Part shown: one piece after another, positions 56,358 through 64,000 of the stretch
How positions within the stretch are numbered: the stretch's first letter is position 1
How the letters are laid out: each line of letters opens with the position of its first letter
Assembly (NCBI RefSeq): GCF_030056705.1
Contig: NZ_JASHIC010000037.1
Span: forward strand, 1-64,000
Source: Flectobacillus longus
GTDB lineage: Bacteria > Bacteroidota > Bacteroidia > Cytophagales > Spirosomataceae
DNA: 64,000 nucleotides
Direction: 5' to 3'
Translations under genes and position numbers: made by a program
Notes under the pieces: model-generated
What the model saw: the letters and a program-made list of their open reading frames with translations, nothing else
Told to the model about the DNA's origin: nothing
Database searches by the model: none

Positions 56358-58614
56358 TCACTAACTCTTTATGTAGAGGAAAAACAATTTTCACCTTCAC
56401 GCCATGATCACTTGTGATTTCAACATTTCCGTCGATTTGCTCCGCTAAACCATAAATCAAATTGACTCCTAATGACTCGGAGGTATGTTGTAAAAAATCA
56501 TCTGGAAGCCCAATACCATTGTCACGTACCCCCAAATGTACAAAGTTCTGCTCATCGAGTTGGAGACAAATACGAATCACACCATTACTTTGGTTAGGAA
56601 AAGCGTATTTAATGGCATTATTAATCACTTCATTGAGTATTAAACCTACTGGAACTGCCTGAGAAACATCAAGAGTAACATCGTCGAGGACATAATCCAT
56701 GGTAATCTTTTGCTTAAAATTGGAGTACTCTTTCACATACGAAATCAACTCAGCTATATACCACCGCATATCGATAGTTGATAGCCCATCCGTTTGATAC
56801 AGTTTTTGATGTATCAGCGAAATGGCTTGCATACGTTGCTGGCTTTTCTGGATAGCCACTATGGCATCTTGATTATTAAGATGAGCCGATTGTGCATTGA
56901 GCAGGCTAATGACTACTTGTAAGTTGTTTTTAACCCGATGATGTATCTCTCTAAGAAGCCATTCTTTTTCATTCAGAAGTTTTTTGAGTAAATCGTTTTG
57001 TTGATTGATTTCAGCTTGCTTTTTCTCAAGTTGTAAATTGACTTTTTGCTTTAATCTATATCGACTAACAGAAATTACTAATAAGAGCAATAAAATTACG
57101 GCTCCAGCGATAATGTTGACTTTTAAAACTCTTTCATTTTGGATAATGCTATTCTGAATTTCTGTCTTTTGTTGTAAAATTTGGATATTCTTATCTTTTT
57201 GTTCGGTTTCAAACTTTACCTGAAGATTGATAAGCTGTTTGGCTTTTTCGATATTGAGTAAAGAATCAGAAGCTACCTTGTATAGTTTTAGGTGTTCAAT
57301 TGCCTCTTGAAGCCTTCCCAAGGCAGAATCAGCTTTGTAAATATTTTGATAGGCTAAAGAAAGATAAAGGTAGTTTTTTTCTTGAATAGCTATTTTTTCG
57401 TAATCTAAAAGTAGTGGATAGGCCTTTTTATATTGATGTGTTTCGACTAAATATCGTGTGATACTATTGAGATAAAACTTGTAATAAGCCTGTTCTGGTG
57501 TGAGTGTTGAAAATATATCCCACACCTTTTGATAATGCTGTTGAGCTTTATCAAACTCTCGAAGTCCAATATAGATATTCAAATAGAGATAAGGAATCCG
57601 CCCTATCATTTCTGCACTTAAATCTTTGGCATATTTTTTTTCGAAAAAAATTAAATCTTTTAGGGCACCTTTATAGTCATTGATGCGGGCTTTAGCAGTA
57701 ATAATATTGCCCGAAATCATTTGAATATAGCTTTTCTCTTGGTATTTTTTGGCGATGACTAATGCCTTTTCCCAATAGTCAACAGCAGGTTTTTCTTGTT
57801 TTAAATAATAATATACCAGTGCGGTGGTGTTGTAAATGCTGCTCATTTGTAAAGATGAGTCTTTAAGGTATTCGGCTGTTTTGACGGCAGAGATACTATT
57901 TTCAAGTGCTTTATCGTACTTACCCATCTGTATGTAAATACTAGCCATAAGTTTATACACTCCTTGGGTGTCAGGTATTTTAGCCTTTTGAAAAGCAACA
58001 AGTGCCGCATTTAGTTCTTTCAACGCTTGGTCTTTCTGATTATCAATAATCAGTAAGTCTCCGAGCATTTGTCTTGCTGGAGCTTCTTTATCGTAGGCAT
58101 TGGCTTGTGCAAAATACAAGATGGCTTTTCTGTAATACTTTATTTTTTGCTTGATATGATATTCATCCTGCTCAATCAAATGCCCTTCTTTTTCAAAAAA
58201 ATCACCTTTTTGTTCTGGTAAATTATACAGTTTGGCAAAACCATACGCTTTTCTAATTAGTAGTTTCCCTTCTTTTCGAAGACCTTTTTCCAGTAAAATA
58301 CAACCTCTTAAATACAGACTTTTGACATATTCTGGGTGTAAATTATTGATAACACTCATCCGCGTAGCATCTTCAGCCAAAGTTGATGCACTATCTAAAT
58401 CAGATTGTAGTTCTCCATTTCTTAACAAATAATACTCACTCAAAAGTAAAAGCGTATTCACTTGATTAACAGGCGTAACTTTACCTTTGAGCACACGCTT
58501 AAGTGAATCGGCTTGAGCCAATGTTAGCACTTTGGCGTTTGCTTTAAAGTAAGTCAGTAATCCTGTGACAAAGAGCAACAAGCATATTTTTGGAAAAAAA
58601 GAGAACGTTTTCAT
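56350..58614 (-). CDS. TPR-containing sensor histidine kinase (HisKA_2 type)
   Basis: A 754-residue kinase. A signal peptide or N-terminal helix (about 1-27) is followed by TPR repeats from about 70 to 460 (for example KLMASIYIQMGKYDKALENS and SLAYQNIYKADSALGRLQEA), a membrane helix near 500-522 (VNIIAGAVILLLLLVISVSR), a coiled coil (about 525-550), the HisKA_2 phospho-acceptor box LREIHHRVKNNLQVVISLL (His about 558) and HATPase motifs NEVINNAIKYAF and VRDNGIGLP. Outside Bacteroidota the HisKA_2 class is usually coupled to other output types. Here it is fused by gene overlap to an NtrC-family regulator. The signal it senses is unknown. Confidence 0.93.
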   Translation of the reverse strand: MKTFSFFPKICLLLFVTGLLTYFKANAKVLTLAQADSLKRVLKGKVTPVNQVNTLLLLSEYYLLRNGELQSDLDSASTLAEDATRMSVINNLHPEYVKSLYLRGCILLEKGLRKEGKLLIRKAYGFAKLYNLPEQKGDFFEKEGHLIEQDEYHIKQKIKYYRKAILYFAQANAYDKEAPARQMLGDLLIIDNQKDQALKELNAALVAFQKAKIPDTQGVYKLMASIYIQMGKYDKALENSISAVKTAEYLKDSSLQMSSIYNTTALVYYYLKQEKPAVDYWEKALVIAKKYQEKSYIQMISGNIITAKARINDYKGALKDLIFFEKKYAKDLSAEMIGRIPYLYLNIYIGLREFDKAQQHYQKVWDIFSTLTPEQAYYKFYLNSITRYLVETHQYKKAYPLLLDYEKIAIQEKNYLYLSLAYQNIYKADSALGRLQEAIEHLKLYKVASDSLLNIEKAKQLINLQVKFETEQKDKNIQILQQKTEIQNSIIQNERVLKVNIIAGAVILLLLLVISVSRYRLKQKVNLQLEKKQAEINQQNDLLKKLLNEKEWLLREIHHRVKNNLQVVISLLNAQSAHLNNQDAIVAIQKSQQRMQAISLIHQKLYQTDGLSTIDMRWYIAELISYVKEYSNFKQKITMDYVLDDVTLDVSQAVPVGLILNEVINNAIKYAFPNQSNGVIRICLQLDEQNFVHLGVRDNGIGLPDDFLQHTSESLGVNLIYGLAEQIDGNVEITSDHGVKVKIVFPLHKELVNV

Positions 58615-58647
58615 TATGATTCAGAATAACAAATGGCGATTGAGAGG

Positions 58648-58681
58648 TAATGAAAGCTAGCCAACTGTCTAGCTTTCATTA
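58648..58681. other. Hairpin between dps and the histidine-kinase gene
   Basis: Perfect 13-bp arms TAATGAAAGCTAG (58648-58660) and CTAGCTTTCATTA (58669-58681) with an 8-nt loop, just past the dps stop on the minus strand. No T run follows, so it is a mild terminator or mRNA-stabilising element. Confidence 0.45.
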
Positions 58682-58698
58682 ATAAAATTACACAATTT

Positions 58699-59172
58699 TT
58701 ACTTTAGATGTGCTCTTAGCATCCACGCCATTTTTTCATGGGTTTCCATCAATCCAGTGATAAAATCACTTGTGCCAAGGTCGTGCAAGTCAGTAGCAAA
58801 ACGATTAATGTTTTCACGTAAGTGAAAAATAATCGTTAGGTGGTCTTGTAGTAATTCTTTGATTAGTCCAAGACTCGTATTTTCTTCACGGGTTTCTTCG
58901 GTTAATCGAGTGAGTTGTGAATAGCGTTTGAGCGTTGCAGGAGCAAAATGACCAATCGACCGAATACGTTCTGCAACATCGTCGATAATGTCGTCTAACT
59001 CATCATATTGTTTTTCGAAGAAAAGGTGCATTGTATAAAAATCTGCGCCTTCTACATTCCAATGAGCATTCCGTGTTTTGGTGTACAAAACAAACTCATC
59101 CGCTAATAATTTTGACAGCTCTAGGGCTATTTCCAAGCGGTCATTCTCTTTGATACTAATGTGTGTTTCCAT
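58699..59172 (-). CDS. dps: Dps-family ferritin-like DNA-protection protein
   Basis: A 157-residue four-helix protein of the Dps/ferritin-like family. The ferroxidase-site region is typical: NAHWNVEGADFYTMHLFFEKQYDELDDIIDDVAERI (about 37-72), with His38 and the Asp/Glu cluster formed across the dimer interface. Dps oligomers oxidise and store iron using hydrogen peroxide and protect DNA during starvation and oxidative stress. The gene is flanked by a hairpin downstream and by intergenic GCCTA-type repeats upstream, and it appears monocistronic. The short N-terminus lacks a long Lys-rich tail, so DNA binding may be weak. Confidence 0.95.
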   Translation of the reverse strand: METHISIKENDRLEIALELSKLLADEFVLYTKTRNAHWNVEGADFYTMHLFFEKQYDELDDIIDDVAERIRSIGHFAPATLKRYSQLTRLTEETREENTSLGLIKELLQDHLTIIFHLRENINRFATDLHDLGTSDFITGLMETHEKMAWMLRAHLK

Positions 59173-59214
59173 GTTTTATGTAAAGTTTTGAGATAAGAAA
59201 AGAAGTTATTAGTT

Positions 59215-59365
59215 AATAGTATATCGGTTATGTGTTTAGGCACTAGGCACAAGGCAAAGAGTGTTAAAATGTTTTTTATGTTTTTGCCGAATGCCCAAAG
59301 CTAAAAGCCGAAAGCTCAATATTTGAATTTAATTTTGCCAACTAGCCTAATGCCTATGGCTTACA
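59215..59365. repeat. Degenerate GCCTAATGCCTA / GGCTTACAGCC intergenic repeats
   Basis: The dps-YdcZ gap contains words such as AGGCACTAGGCACAAGGC, CCCAAAGCTAAAAGCCGAAA and GCCTAATGCCTATGGC followed by TTACAGCC. Related words occur at 62735-62818 and more loosely near 10100-10190. These look like a dispersed intergenic repeat family. Confidence 0.45.
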
Positions 59366-59373
59366 GCCATTTT

Positions 59374-59817
59374 TTAAAACTTCCGAATGATGACGACGCC
59401 AGCAATAATGAGTAAAATTCCTAGAATACGGTATAGGTTGATAGGATGCGGGTGCGGAACTAGTACGTTGAAATGGTCTAATAATAAGGAAATCAATAAT
59501 TGTCCTGCGACGGCCAACCCAAAAGTTAGTGCTGGTCCGAGCCTAGGAAATGCCAACACCATGACGGTTACATAAAAAGCGCCAAGCAAACCAGCCACCC
59601 ACAAATGAGAAGGTGCTGATTTTACCGAACTTAAAACAAGTGCTTCCCTGTTGACAGCAACATACGCAAACATACCAATCGCCCCAACAATAAAGGAAAT
59701 CAATGTAGCCCAAGAAGGACTGTCGAGTGCCTTGCCCATACGGGTATTGAGTCCCGCCTGAATCGGTAACATAGCCCCAGCCATAATCACCAATAATATC
59801 CAAATACCTTTATTCAT
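59374..59817 (-). CDS. DMT-superfamily transporter, YdcZ/DUF606 type
   Basis: A 147-residue protein with five hydrophobic helices (starting WILLVIMAGAMLPIQAGLN, then SWATLISFIVGAIGMFAYVA, AGLLGAFYVTVMVLAFPRLG, TFGLAVAGQLLISLLLDHF and YRILGILLIIAGVVII). It matches the half-size DUF606/YdcZ family, which assembles as dimers in the inner membrane. The transported compound is unknown. It overlaps the DoxX gene by 8 bp (59810-59817), so the two are translationally coupled. Confidence 0.88.
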   Translation of the reverse strand: MNKGIWILLVIMAGAMLPIQAGLNTRMGKALDSPSWATLISFIVGAIGMFAYVAVNREALVLSSVKSAPSHLWVAGLLGAFYVTVMVLAFPRLGPALTFGLAVAGQLLISLLLDHFNVLVPHPHPINLYRILGILLIIAGVVIIRKF

Positions 59818-60274
59818 CGTAATGAGATTTAGAAAATAAGAAATAGTCCAAACTGTAATTTCCTGCTCCAGTGAAGGTTAAAAAAATAAAAGATAGGCTA
59901 TACATGAAAGGCGTATCTTTGACCAATAAGGAATCGCCTGCATGTACCACTAAATATCCCATTAGCGTTACGCACCAAATGGGGATAGTAGAAAAACGGG
60001 TGAATAATCCCAAAATCACAAATATCGGACAAACCAAATTGGCCGTCAGAATAGCGCCATCATTCAACCATGAGGGTAAGCCAAAAGGATTAGGAATTTG
60101 TTCAACTACTCCCGTTGTAATACCCAATTTTTTGAGACCATGAACCAAAAATAGCTCCGTCCCCAAAGCCACTCTATAAATCAATAGAAGGATATTCCAA
60201 GATTTCGGTTGTAGATTACCCACTAAAAATAGGTTAGATAACCACTGATTAAAAGGTTCTGATTTCATAAACAA
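59810..60274 (-). CDS. DoxX-family membrane protein
   Basis: A 154-residue membrane protein with about four helices and the DoxX-family pattern VALGTELFLVHGLKKLGITTG and SWLNDGAILTANLVCPIFVI, then FTRFSTIPIWCVTLMGYLVVHAGDS. DoxX-like proteins are commonly linked to quinone or thiol stress systems. It lies 91 bp downstream of DNA ending the ring-cleaving dioxygenase gene and overlaps the YdcZ-type gene, forming a small detoxification-like cluster. The precise activity is not established. Confidence 0.85.
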   Translation of the reverse strand: MFMKSEPFNQWLSNLFLVGNLQPKSWNILLLIYRVALGTELFLVHGLKKLGITTGVVEQIPNPFGLPSWLNDGAILTANLVCPIFVILGLFTRFSTIPIWCVTLMGYLVVHAGDSLLVKDTPFMYSLSFIFLTFTGAGNYSLDYFLFSKSHYDE

Positions 60275-60365
60275 TTATTAGGTTGAAGAAAGTCAATAGA
60301 TACTTAAAGCATTACTCCACTACTTACTGAATACTTACTTTTAAAATCATAAATCACTCATTCAC

Positions 60366-61301
60366 TCAATAAATCGGCGTGAGCGTATTTTCTATTTCGC
60401 TTCTAAAGCGTTCAAATTGTATAGGAAGCTTCAGTGATTGTCCCAATTCGGCAAGAGGTTCATCAACATCAAAGCCAGGACTATCCGTTGCTACCTCAAA
60501 CAGCACCCCGCCAGGTTCACGGAAATAAATAGAATGAAAATAAGTTCTATCCATAATAGGTGAAACATGCAAATCTGCATCTAAAACCTTCGCTCTTTGT
60601 AGCGCAATAAACTCATCGGTTGGCGTTCTGAATGCCACATGATGGACAATACCAGCGGCAATAAATGCTTCGGGTTCATCAGGTAATTCAAGAATATCGA
60701 TATATGCAGCATTGGCTTCGAACTGATGCGAAAGTCTCGTAAATGCACCTTGCTTGCTTGAAACTGTATATCCTAGCAGTTCTTTTAGTACCTCAACACT
60801 TGGCTCAGTTTCATTGAGGGTGAGAGTTATACCATAAAAACCTTGTGTAGCGTACTGAGCAGCGATTTCGCTGGTTATCCAAGGCTGGGATGTTTTGCCT
60901 TTTTCTGTTTCTATTAGTGCCAAGGATAAACCATCTGGATCAGAGAAGGATAAGATATTTTCTTCAAAACCATCCTTTTGTTCTATAAAACGAATGTTAT
61001 TTTGTGCCAAACGCTTTTTCCAAAAATCTATACTTCCTACAGGAATGGCAAAAGTAATCTGAGAAACTGTTCCTGCGCCAGGGATGCCTTTTACTTCATC
61101 GCCCCAAGCAAAAAATGTCAGAATTGTTCCGGGTGAACCCGCTGTATCGCCGAAGTAAAAATGGTATGCATCAGGAGCATCGAAATTGACAGTCTTTTTG
61201 ACTAATCTCAATCCTAATACTTTGGTATAAAAATCATAAGTTCTTTGGGCGTCGCCAGCAATTGCTGTGATATGATGTAGCCCGTATGTGAGGTTTTCCA
61301 T
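60366..61301 (-). CDS. Ring-cleaving dioxygenase, VOC/glyoxalase superfamily (MhqO-like)
   Basis: A 311-residue protein with two vicinal-oxygen-chelate modules: about 5-130 (LHHITAIAGDAQRTYDFYTK, GLRLVKKTVNFDAP) and about 150-285 (GFYGITLTLNETEPSVEVLK, then IVHHVAFRTPTDEF and GGVLFEVATDSPGFDVDE). Metal ligands are expected to be His8/His9, the His in IVHHVAF and Glu in LFEVATD. This is the MhqO/LinE-like subfamily associated with detoxification of quinones and catechols. It is next to DoxX, a partner seen in quinone-stress clusters of other bacteria. The actual aromatic substrate is unknown. Confidence 0.9.
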   Translation of the reverse strand: MENLTYGLHHITAIAGDAQRTYDFYTKVLGLRLVKKTVNFDAPDAYHFYFGDTAGSPGTILTFFAWGDEVKGIPGAGTVSQITFAIPVGSIDFWKKRLAQNNIRFIEQKDGFEENILSFSDPDGLSLALIETEKGKTSQPWITSEIAAQYATQGFYGITLTLNETEPSVEVLKELLGYTVSSKQGAFTRLSHQFEANAAYIDILELPDEPEAFIAAGIVHHVAFRTPTDEFIALQRAKVLDADLHVSPIMDRTYFHSIYFREPGGVLFEVATDSPGFDVDEPLAELGQSLKLPIQFERFRSEIENTLTPIY

Positions 61302-61322
61302 GAGCTTTGATGATATTTTTTG

Positions 61323-62699
61323 CTAAAACTTTACTTGTGTAGTGAGCGCTGTCATAAAAATGTCTTTCCCTGCGCTTTCTGCCTGAATAAAAGAACCTGA
61401 AGCAAACCAAGTGGCCTCAAGTCTGAGGTACACAAAAGGATTAAGTTGATAATTAAAATCTGTAGCCAACTGAGTACCGATAAATTTTTCTTCGGTATTT
61501 TTTCCTGCATAAATCACCGACATATTCGGAGCATAAATACCGTCGTGCTTACTCAACCGCCAAAAAATATCGTAATCCATACCCCAATTAAGTCTGTCTG
61601 TCAATTCTAAATCAATGGAAGGATGAATATCAAATAAATTGGAAGGACCGATTAGTGCTGCCAGACCAAAATAGGCTCCTTTGGGATATAAGGGATTAAA
61701 AGTCTCTACGCGATTATCGTTAGGATTTTCATCACCAGAGATAGCCTCAGTTTTTAAGCCAAACTTTGGTTTTAAACGCCATTCGTCTAATTGGAAAGTC
61801 GTATTTGATGAAATTGTCCAAGCACGAATGGTTTTATCTTGAAAAGCTCCAAACTGATATACTCCTTCAAAATCATATTGCCAAGCACCTGAGGTTTTCC
61901 AAATACGAGTGCCAAGTGAGTGACGAAGTTCTTCGCCTTTGCCAGCTACAAGTGTGGCGGTTTTCTTCCAGATACCCAAGTAATAAACATCGATATTGTT
62001 CAATACAGGAGCATGATTAATGACCGAATAAAGCCCCCAAAATTTAGCATTTTCATTAAAATGGTCGTCAAAAATTCCTGCTTTGTTGGCGACGGGATGC
62101 GAGTAAAAGGCATCAGATTTGAAGTTTTTTTGTTGGTAAATAAGTTTCAAGGCATCAAATGCCATTCTGTTATTGGGTGCTTCACGGACTGCCACTAATC
62201 GCTGTGAACCATAAGATAACTCTTGTCGACCAATGCGAGTGGTAAGTATAGTTTGTGATGAAGTGTTCCATTTTGCCTCAACAAATGCCTGATGTAAATC
62301 CAGTGGATTTTCTTCGACGATACTTGGCGCTAGACGGCTATTGGCCATGCTACTTTGCAATTGTACAAAAGCCCTCAAATGTTTGTTTATATGCCAATCT
62401 GCATGGCCTAGGAAACGTGTGAGTAAAAATCCATCTTTGTCAGGTGTGGCATCGCCCCAGTCTTCATTTTTGAGGTAAAAGTATTGATAGCGCACCTCTC
62501 CACCCAAAGACAAATAGGGAAGTTTTTGATGCTTTGTCAATGGGATAAACTTAATTTTATCGTAACTGCCTACACTGCTATCACGTTTAATTTTTGACCA
62601 ATCTTCGTCATAACGAAGCGGCTTGAAAAGCGAAGCTTTTTGAGCAAAAGCATCAATACTTCCTAAGAAAATACCCAATGCCAAAATCGCGGTTTTCAT
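61323..62699 (-). CDS. Alginate-export-type outer-membrane beta-barrel protein
   Basis: A 458-residue outer-membrane protein with signal peptide (about 1-19, ending AFAQ). Alternating hydrophobic strands and the segments LPYLSLGGEVRYQYFYLKNE and LLTRFLGHADWHINKHLRAF match the alginate_export (AlgE-like) domain family, ending in a beta-strand TALTTQVKF. Despite the name, Bacteroidota members act as general porins for small molecules. It is 21 bp upstream of the ring-cleaving dioxygenase gene, suggesting uptake of an aromatic or other small compound. Substrate unknown. Confidence 0.87.
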   Translation of the reverse strand: MKTAILALGIFLGSIDAFAQKASLFKPLRYDEDWSKIKRDSSVGSYDKIKFIPLTKHQKLPYLSLGGEVRYQYFYLKNEDWGDATPDKDGFLLTRFLGHADWHINKHLRAFVQLQSSMANSRLAPSIVEENPLDLHQAFVEAKWNTSSQTILTTRIGRQELSYGSQRLVAVREAPNNRMAFDALKLIYQQKNFKSDAFYSHPVANKAGIFDDHFNENAKFWGLYSVINHAPVLNNIDVYYLGIWKKTATLVAGKGEELRHSLGTRIWKTSGAWQYDFEGVYQFGAFQDKTIRAWTISSNTTFQLDEWRLKPKFGLKTEAISGDENPNDNRVETFNPLYPKGAYFGLAALIGPSNLFDIHPSIDLELTDRLNWGMDYDIFWRLSKHDGIYAPNMSVIYAGKNTEEKFIGTQLATDFNYQLNPFVYLRLEATWFASGSFIQAESAGKDIFMTALTTQVKF

Positions 62700-62734
62700 A
62701 CGGTATAACGAAGATTAAGTAAAACAATATTCGG

Positions 62735-62818
62735 CATTAGGCTGTAAGCCGTAGGCTAAAGTAGTTTCCTAGGAAATTATTAGGATTTTTTGCCTAATGC
62801 CTATTGCTTAAAGCATAT
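62735..62818. repeat. Second block of GCCTA/GGCT intergenic repeats
   Basis: ATTAGGCTGTAAGCCGTAGG at about 62736 is the inverted form of the GCCTA-GGCTTACAGCC words near 59344. GCCTAATGCCTATTGCTTAA follows near 62791. The block fills the gap between the porin and amidohydrolase genes. Confidence 0.45.
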
Positions 62819-62826
62819 TTTCACTA

Positions 62827-64000
62827 TTATTTGGTTTGGTAGCCACCGTAGTATTTGACTGGGCTCCAACTTGGAATTACGTCCAAAGGTAGGGGTGCGA
62901 TAGCTTTAAAATCTCCTTTGCCATACACCACTTTACCATCGAGAATAGTCAATTCTGAAGTAATTTCCTTGATTTTTTCTTCTTCTATATTGAAGTAGTC
63001 ATCACTCAGTACCACTAAATCAGCCAGATAGCCCGAAGCAATTTTCCCTTTTTGTTTTTCTTTAATCAAATCGTAGCCTCCTGCCGTATATAATTGGAGT
63101 GCCGTTTGGCGATCAAGCGTATTTTCTTTGGCCATTACCTGATTGCCCCCTAATGATTTTCCTGAAACTATCCAGTATAAGGACATCCATGGATTGTATG
63201 AAGCTACTCGCGTTCCGTCGGTACCCAGACCAACAGGAATACCCAATTCGAGCATTCTTTTAACTGGAGGACTATTCAAGGCTGCTTTTTTGCCATATCT
63301 ACGAATAAAACTTTCTCCTTGATAAGCCATACGGTGCTGAATCGCAATACCACCACCCAAGGCTTTTATGCGTTGCATATTTTCTTCACTGACAGTTTCG
63401 GCATGATCAAAAAACCAAGTTAGTCCGTTGAGTGGTGTTTCTTTGTTTACTTCTTCGATTACCGCCAAATCTCTTGAAATACTTTCGTTATAAGTAGCAT
63501 GTAATCTAAAAGGCCAGCGATTTTTTACTAATAATTGTAAAACAGGCTTCAATGAGCTTTCCATAGTAGTTGGCAACTCAGGACGAGGGAAAAGAAAATT
63601 CTCAAAATCAGCCGCATCAGCAACCAAATTTTCGCCACCACCTTCAACATGATAATCTACCTCATTATGTCCATTTGGATGCACAGCGTCCAAATCTACC
63701 ATGCCAATCCATTTGGTATAGTCGCTTATTTCAGTACCTTTTTTCTGAGCAAACAAATAATAGGGCAATCGAACTGTTATTTTTCCTGCTCGGTCGAGCG
63801 AATCTGTGATTTTGTAATCATCAGGAAAATTCTGGAAACCGCCACCTGCATCCATTACCGCAGTCACACCCAATCGGTTGAGCTCGGTCATGTATTGTAG
63901 AGTGGAATTAATTTTTTCGTCGAGACTAAGCTCTGGTAATTTTGCTAGTGTAGAATACAAGATATAGGCATTGGGCTCAGCGGCTAATAATCCTGTTGTG
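62827..64000 (-). CDS. Amidohydrolase (YtcJ-like), 5'-truncated by window edge
   Basis: The frame is open from the stop at 62827 to the window edge, so the N-terminus and start codon are missing; the visible 390 residues are internal and C-terminal. Residues match the amidohydrolase_3/YtcJ family: LGVTAVMDAGGGF, the HATYNESISRDLAVIEE segment, WFFDHAETVSEENMQRIKAL with metal-binding His, IPVGLGTDGTRVASYNPW carrying the conserved Asp, and the C-terminal GKIASGYLADLVVLSDD. These are metal-dependent hydrolases of amide or related bonds, often secreted or periplasmic in Bacteroidota. Neighbourhood with the porin and dioxygenase suggests a shared catabolic function. The TTG near 63960 is internal. 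Confidence 0.9.
   Translation of the reverse strand, partial: TTGLLAAEPNAYILYSTLAKLPELSLDEKINSTLQYMTELNRLGVTAVMDAGGGFQNFPDDYKITDSLDRAGKITVRLPYYLFAQKKGTEISDYTKWIGMVDLDAVHPNGHNEVDYHVEGGGENLVADAADFENFLFPRPELPTTMESSLKPVLQLLVKNRWPFRLHATYNESISRDLAVIEEVNKETPLNGLTWFFDHAETVSEENMQRIKALGGGIAIQHRMAYQGESFIRRYGKKAALNSPPVKRMLELGIPVGLGTDGTRVASYNPWMSLYWIVSGKSLGGNQVMAKENTLDRQTALQLYTAGGYDLIKEKQKGKIASGYLADLVVLSDDYFNIEEEKIKEITSELTILDGKVVYGKGDFKAIAPLPLDVIPSWSPVKYYGGYQTK

Overview
The window reads as AT-rich Bacteroidota DNA, most likely from a Cytophagales-type (Spirosomaceae-like) environmental bacterium. The support is two SusC/SusD pairs, a hybrid two-component system (HTCS) regulator, no clear Shine-Dalgarno sequences, and Bacteroidota-type -7 boxes (TAnnTTTG). 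A Rep_3-family initiator sits beside ten copies of a 19-bp iteron, followed by parA and parB. I therefore infer that the window comes from a plasmid, megaplasmid or chromid and includes its origin. Genus and replicon size cannot be read from the sequence.

Layout. (a) 1-1.3 kb: the right end of an IS3-family element abuts the C-terminal remnant of an alpha-amylase gene and a second coding scrap. (b) 1.6-19.6 kb, minus strand: a xylan utilisation locus with HTCS sensor-regulator, SusC, SusD, GH10 xylanase, GH95, GH43, one unknown protein and two carbohydrate esterases. (c) 19.6-20.4 kb: an 876-bp divergent regulatory region. (d) 20.4-37.2 kb, plus strand: a second locus with SusC, SusD, two paralogous giant FG-GAP/ASPIC-UnbV lipoproteins, a GH36 alpha-galactosidase, a GntR-type sugar-sensing repressor with a palindromic operator on its own -7 box, and a sodium/sugar symporter. 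(e) 37.3-38.5 kb: a DUF4143 AAA ATPase. (f) 38.8-42.6 kb: the replication/partition core (rep, iterons, parA, parB) with several long inverted repeats. (g) 42.7-43.2 kb: a decayed IS5-type transposase. (h) 43.3-52.8 kb, minus strand: an LTA-synthase-like sulfatase, an RND efflux operon (MFP, RND, TolC, TetR) and an AraC regulator. (i) 53.1-58.6 kb: a sigma-54 activator, and divergently a TPR histidine kinase with a sigma-54 response regulator. (j) 58.7-64 kb, minus strand: Dps, a YdcZ-type transporter, DoxX, a ring-cleaving dioxygenase, an alginate-export-type porin and a partial amidohydrolase.

How they work together. The first locus would bind and import xylan pieces (SusCD), cut the backbone (GH10), and remove arabinosyl/xylosyl, fucosyl/galactosyl and acyl decorations (GH43, GH95, two esterases) under HTCS control. 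The second locus probably handles an alpha-galactoside: SusCD import, GH36 cleavage, symporter uptake of the released sugar, and GntR feedback. The two large lipoproteins have no assigned role and are the least understood part of it. The most unusual DNA-level structure is in the replication/partition core: ten iterons, a 20-bp-arm dyad just before parA, and a 20-bp perfect inverted repeat inside parB. That repeat consists of two inverted 17-bp palindromes which could be the centromere (parS).
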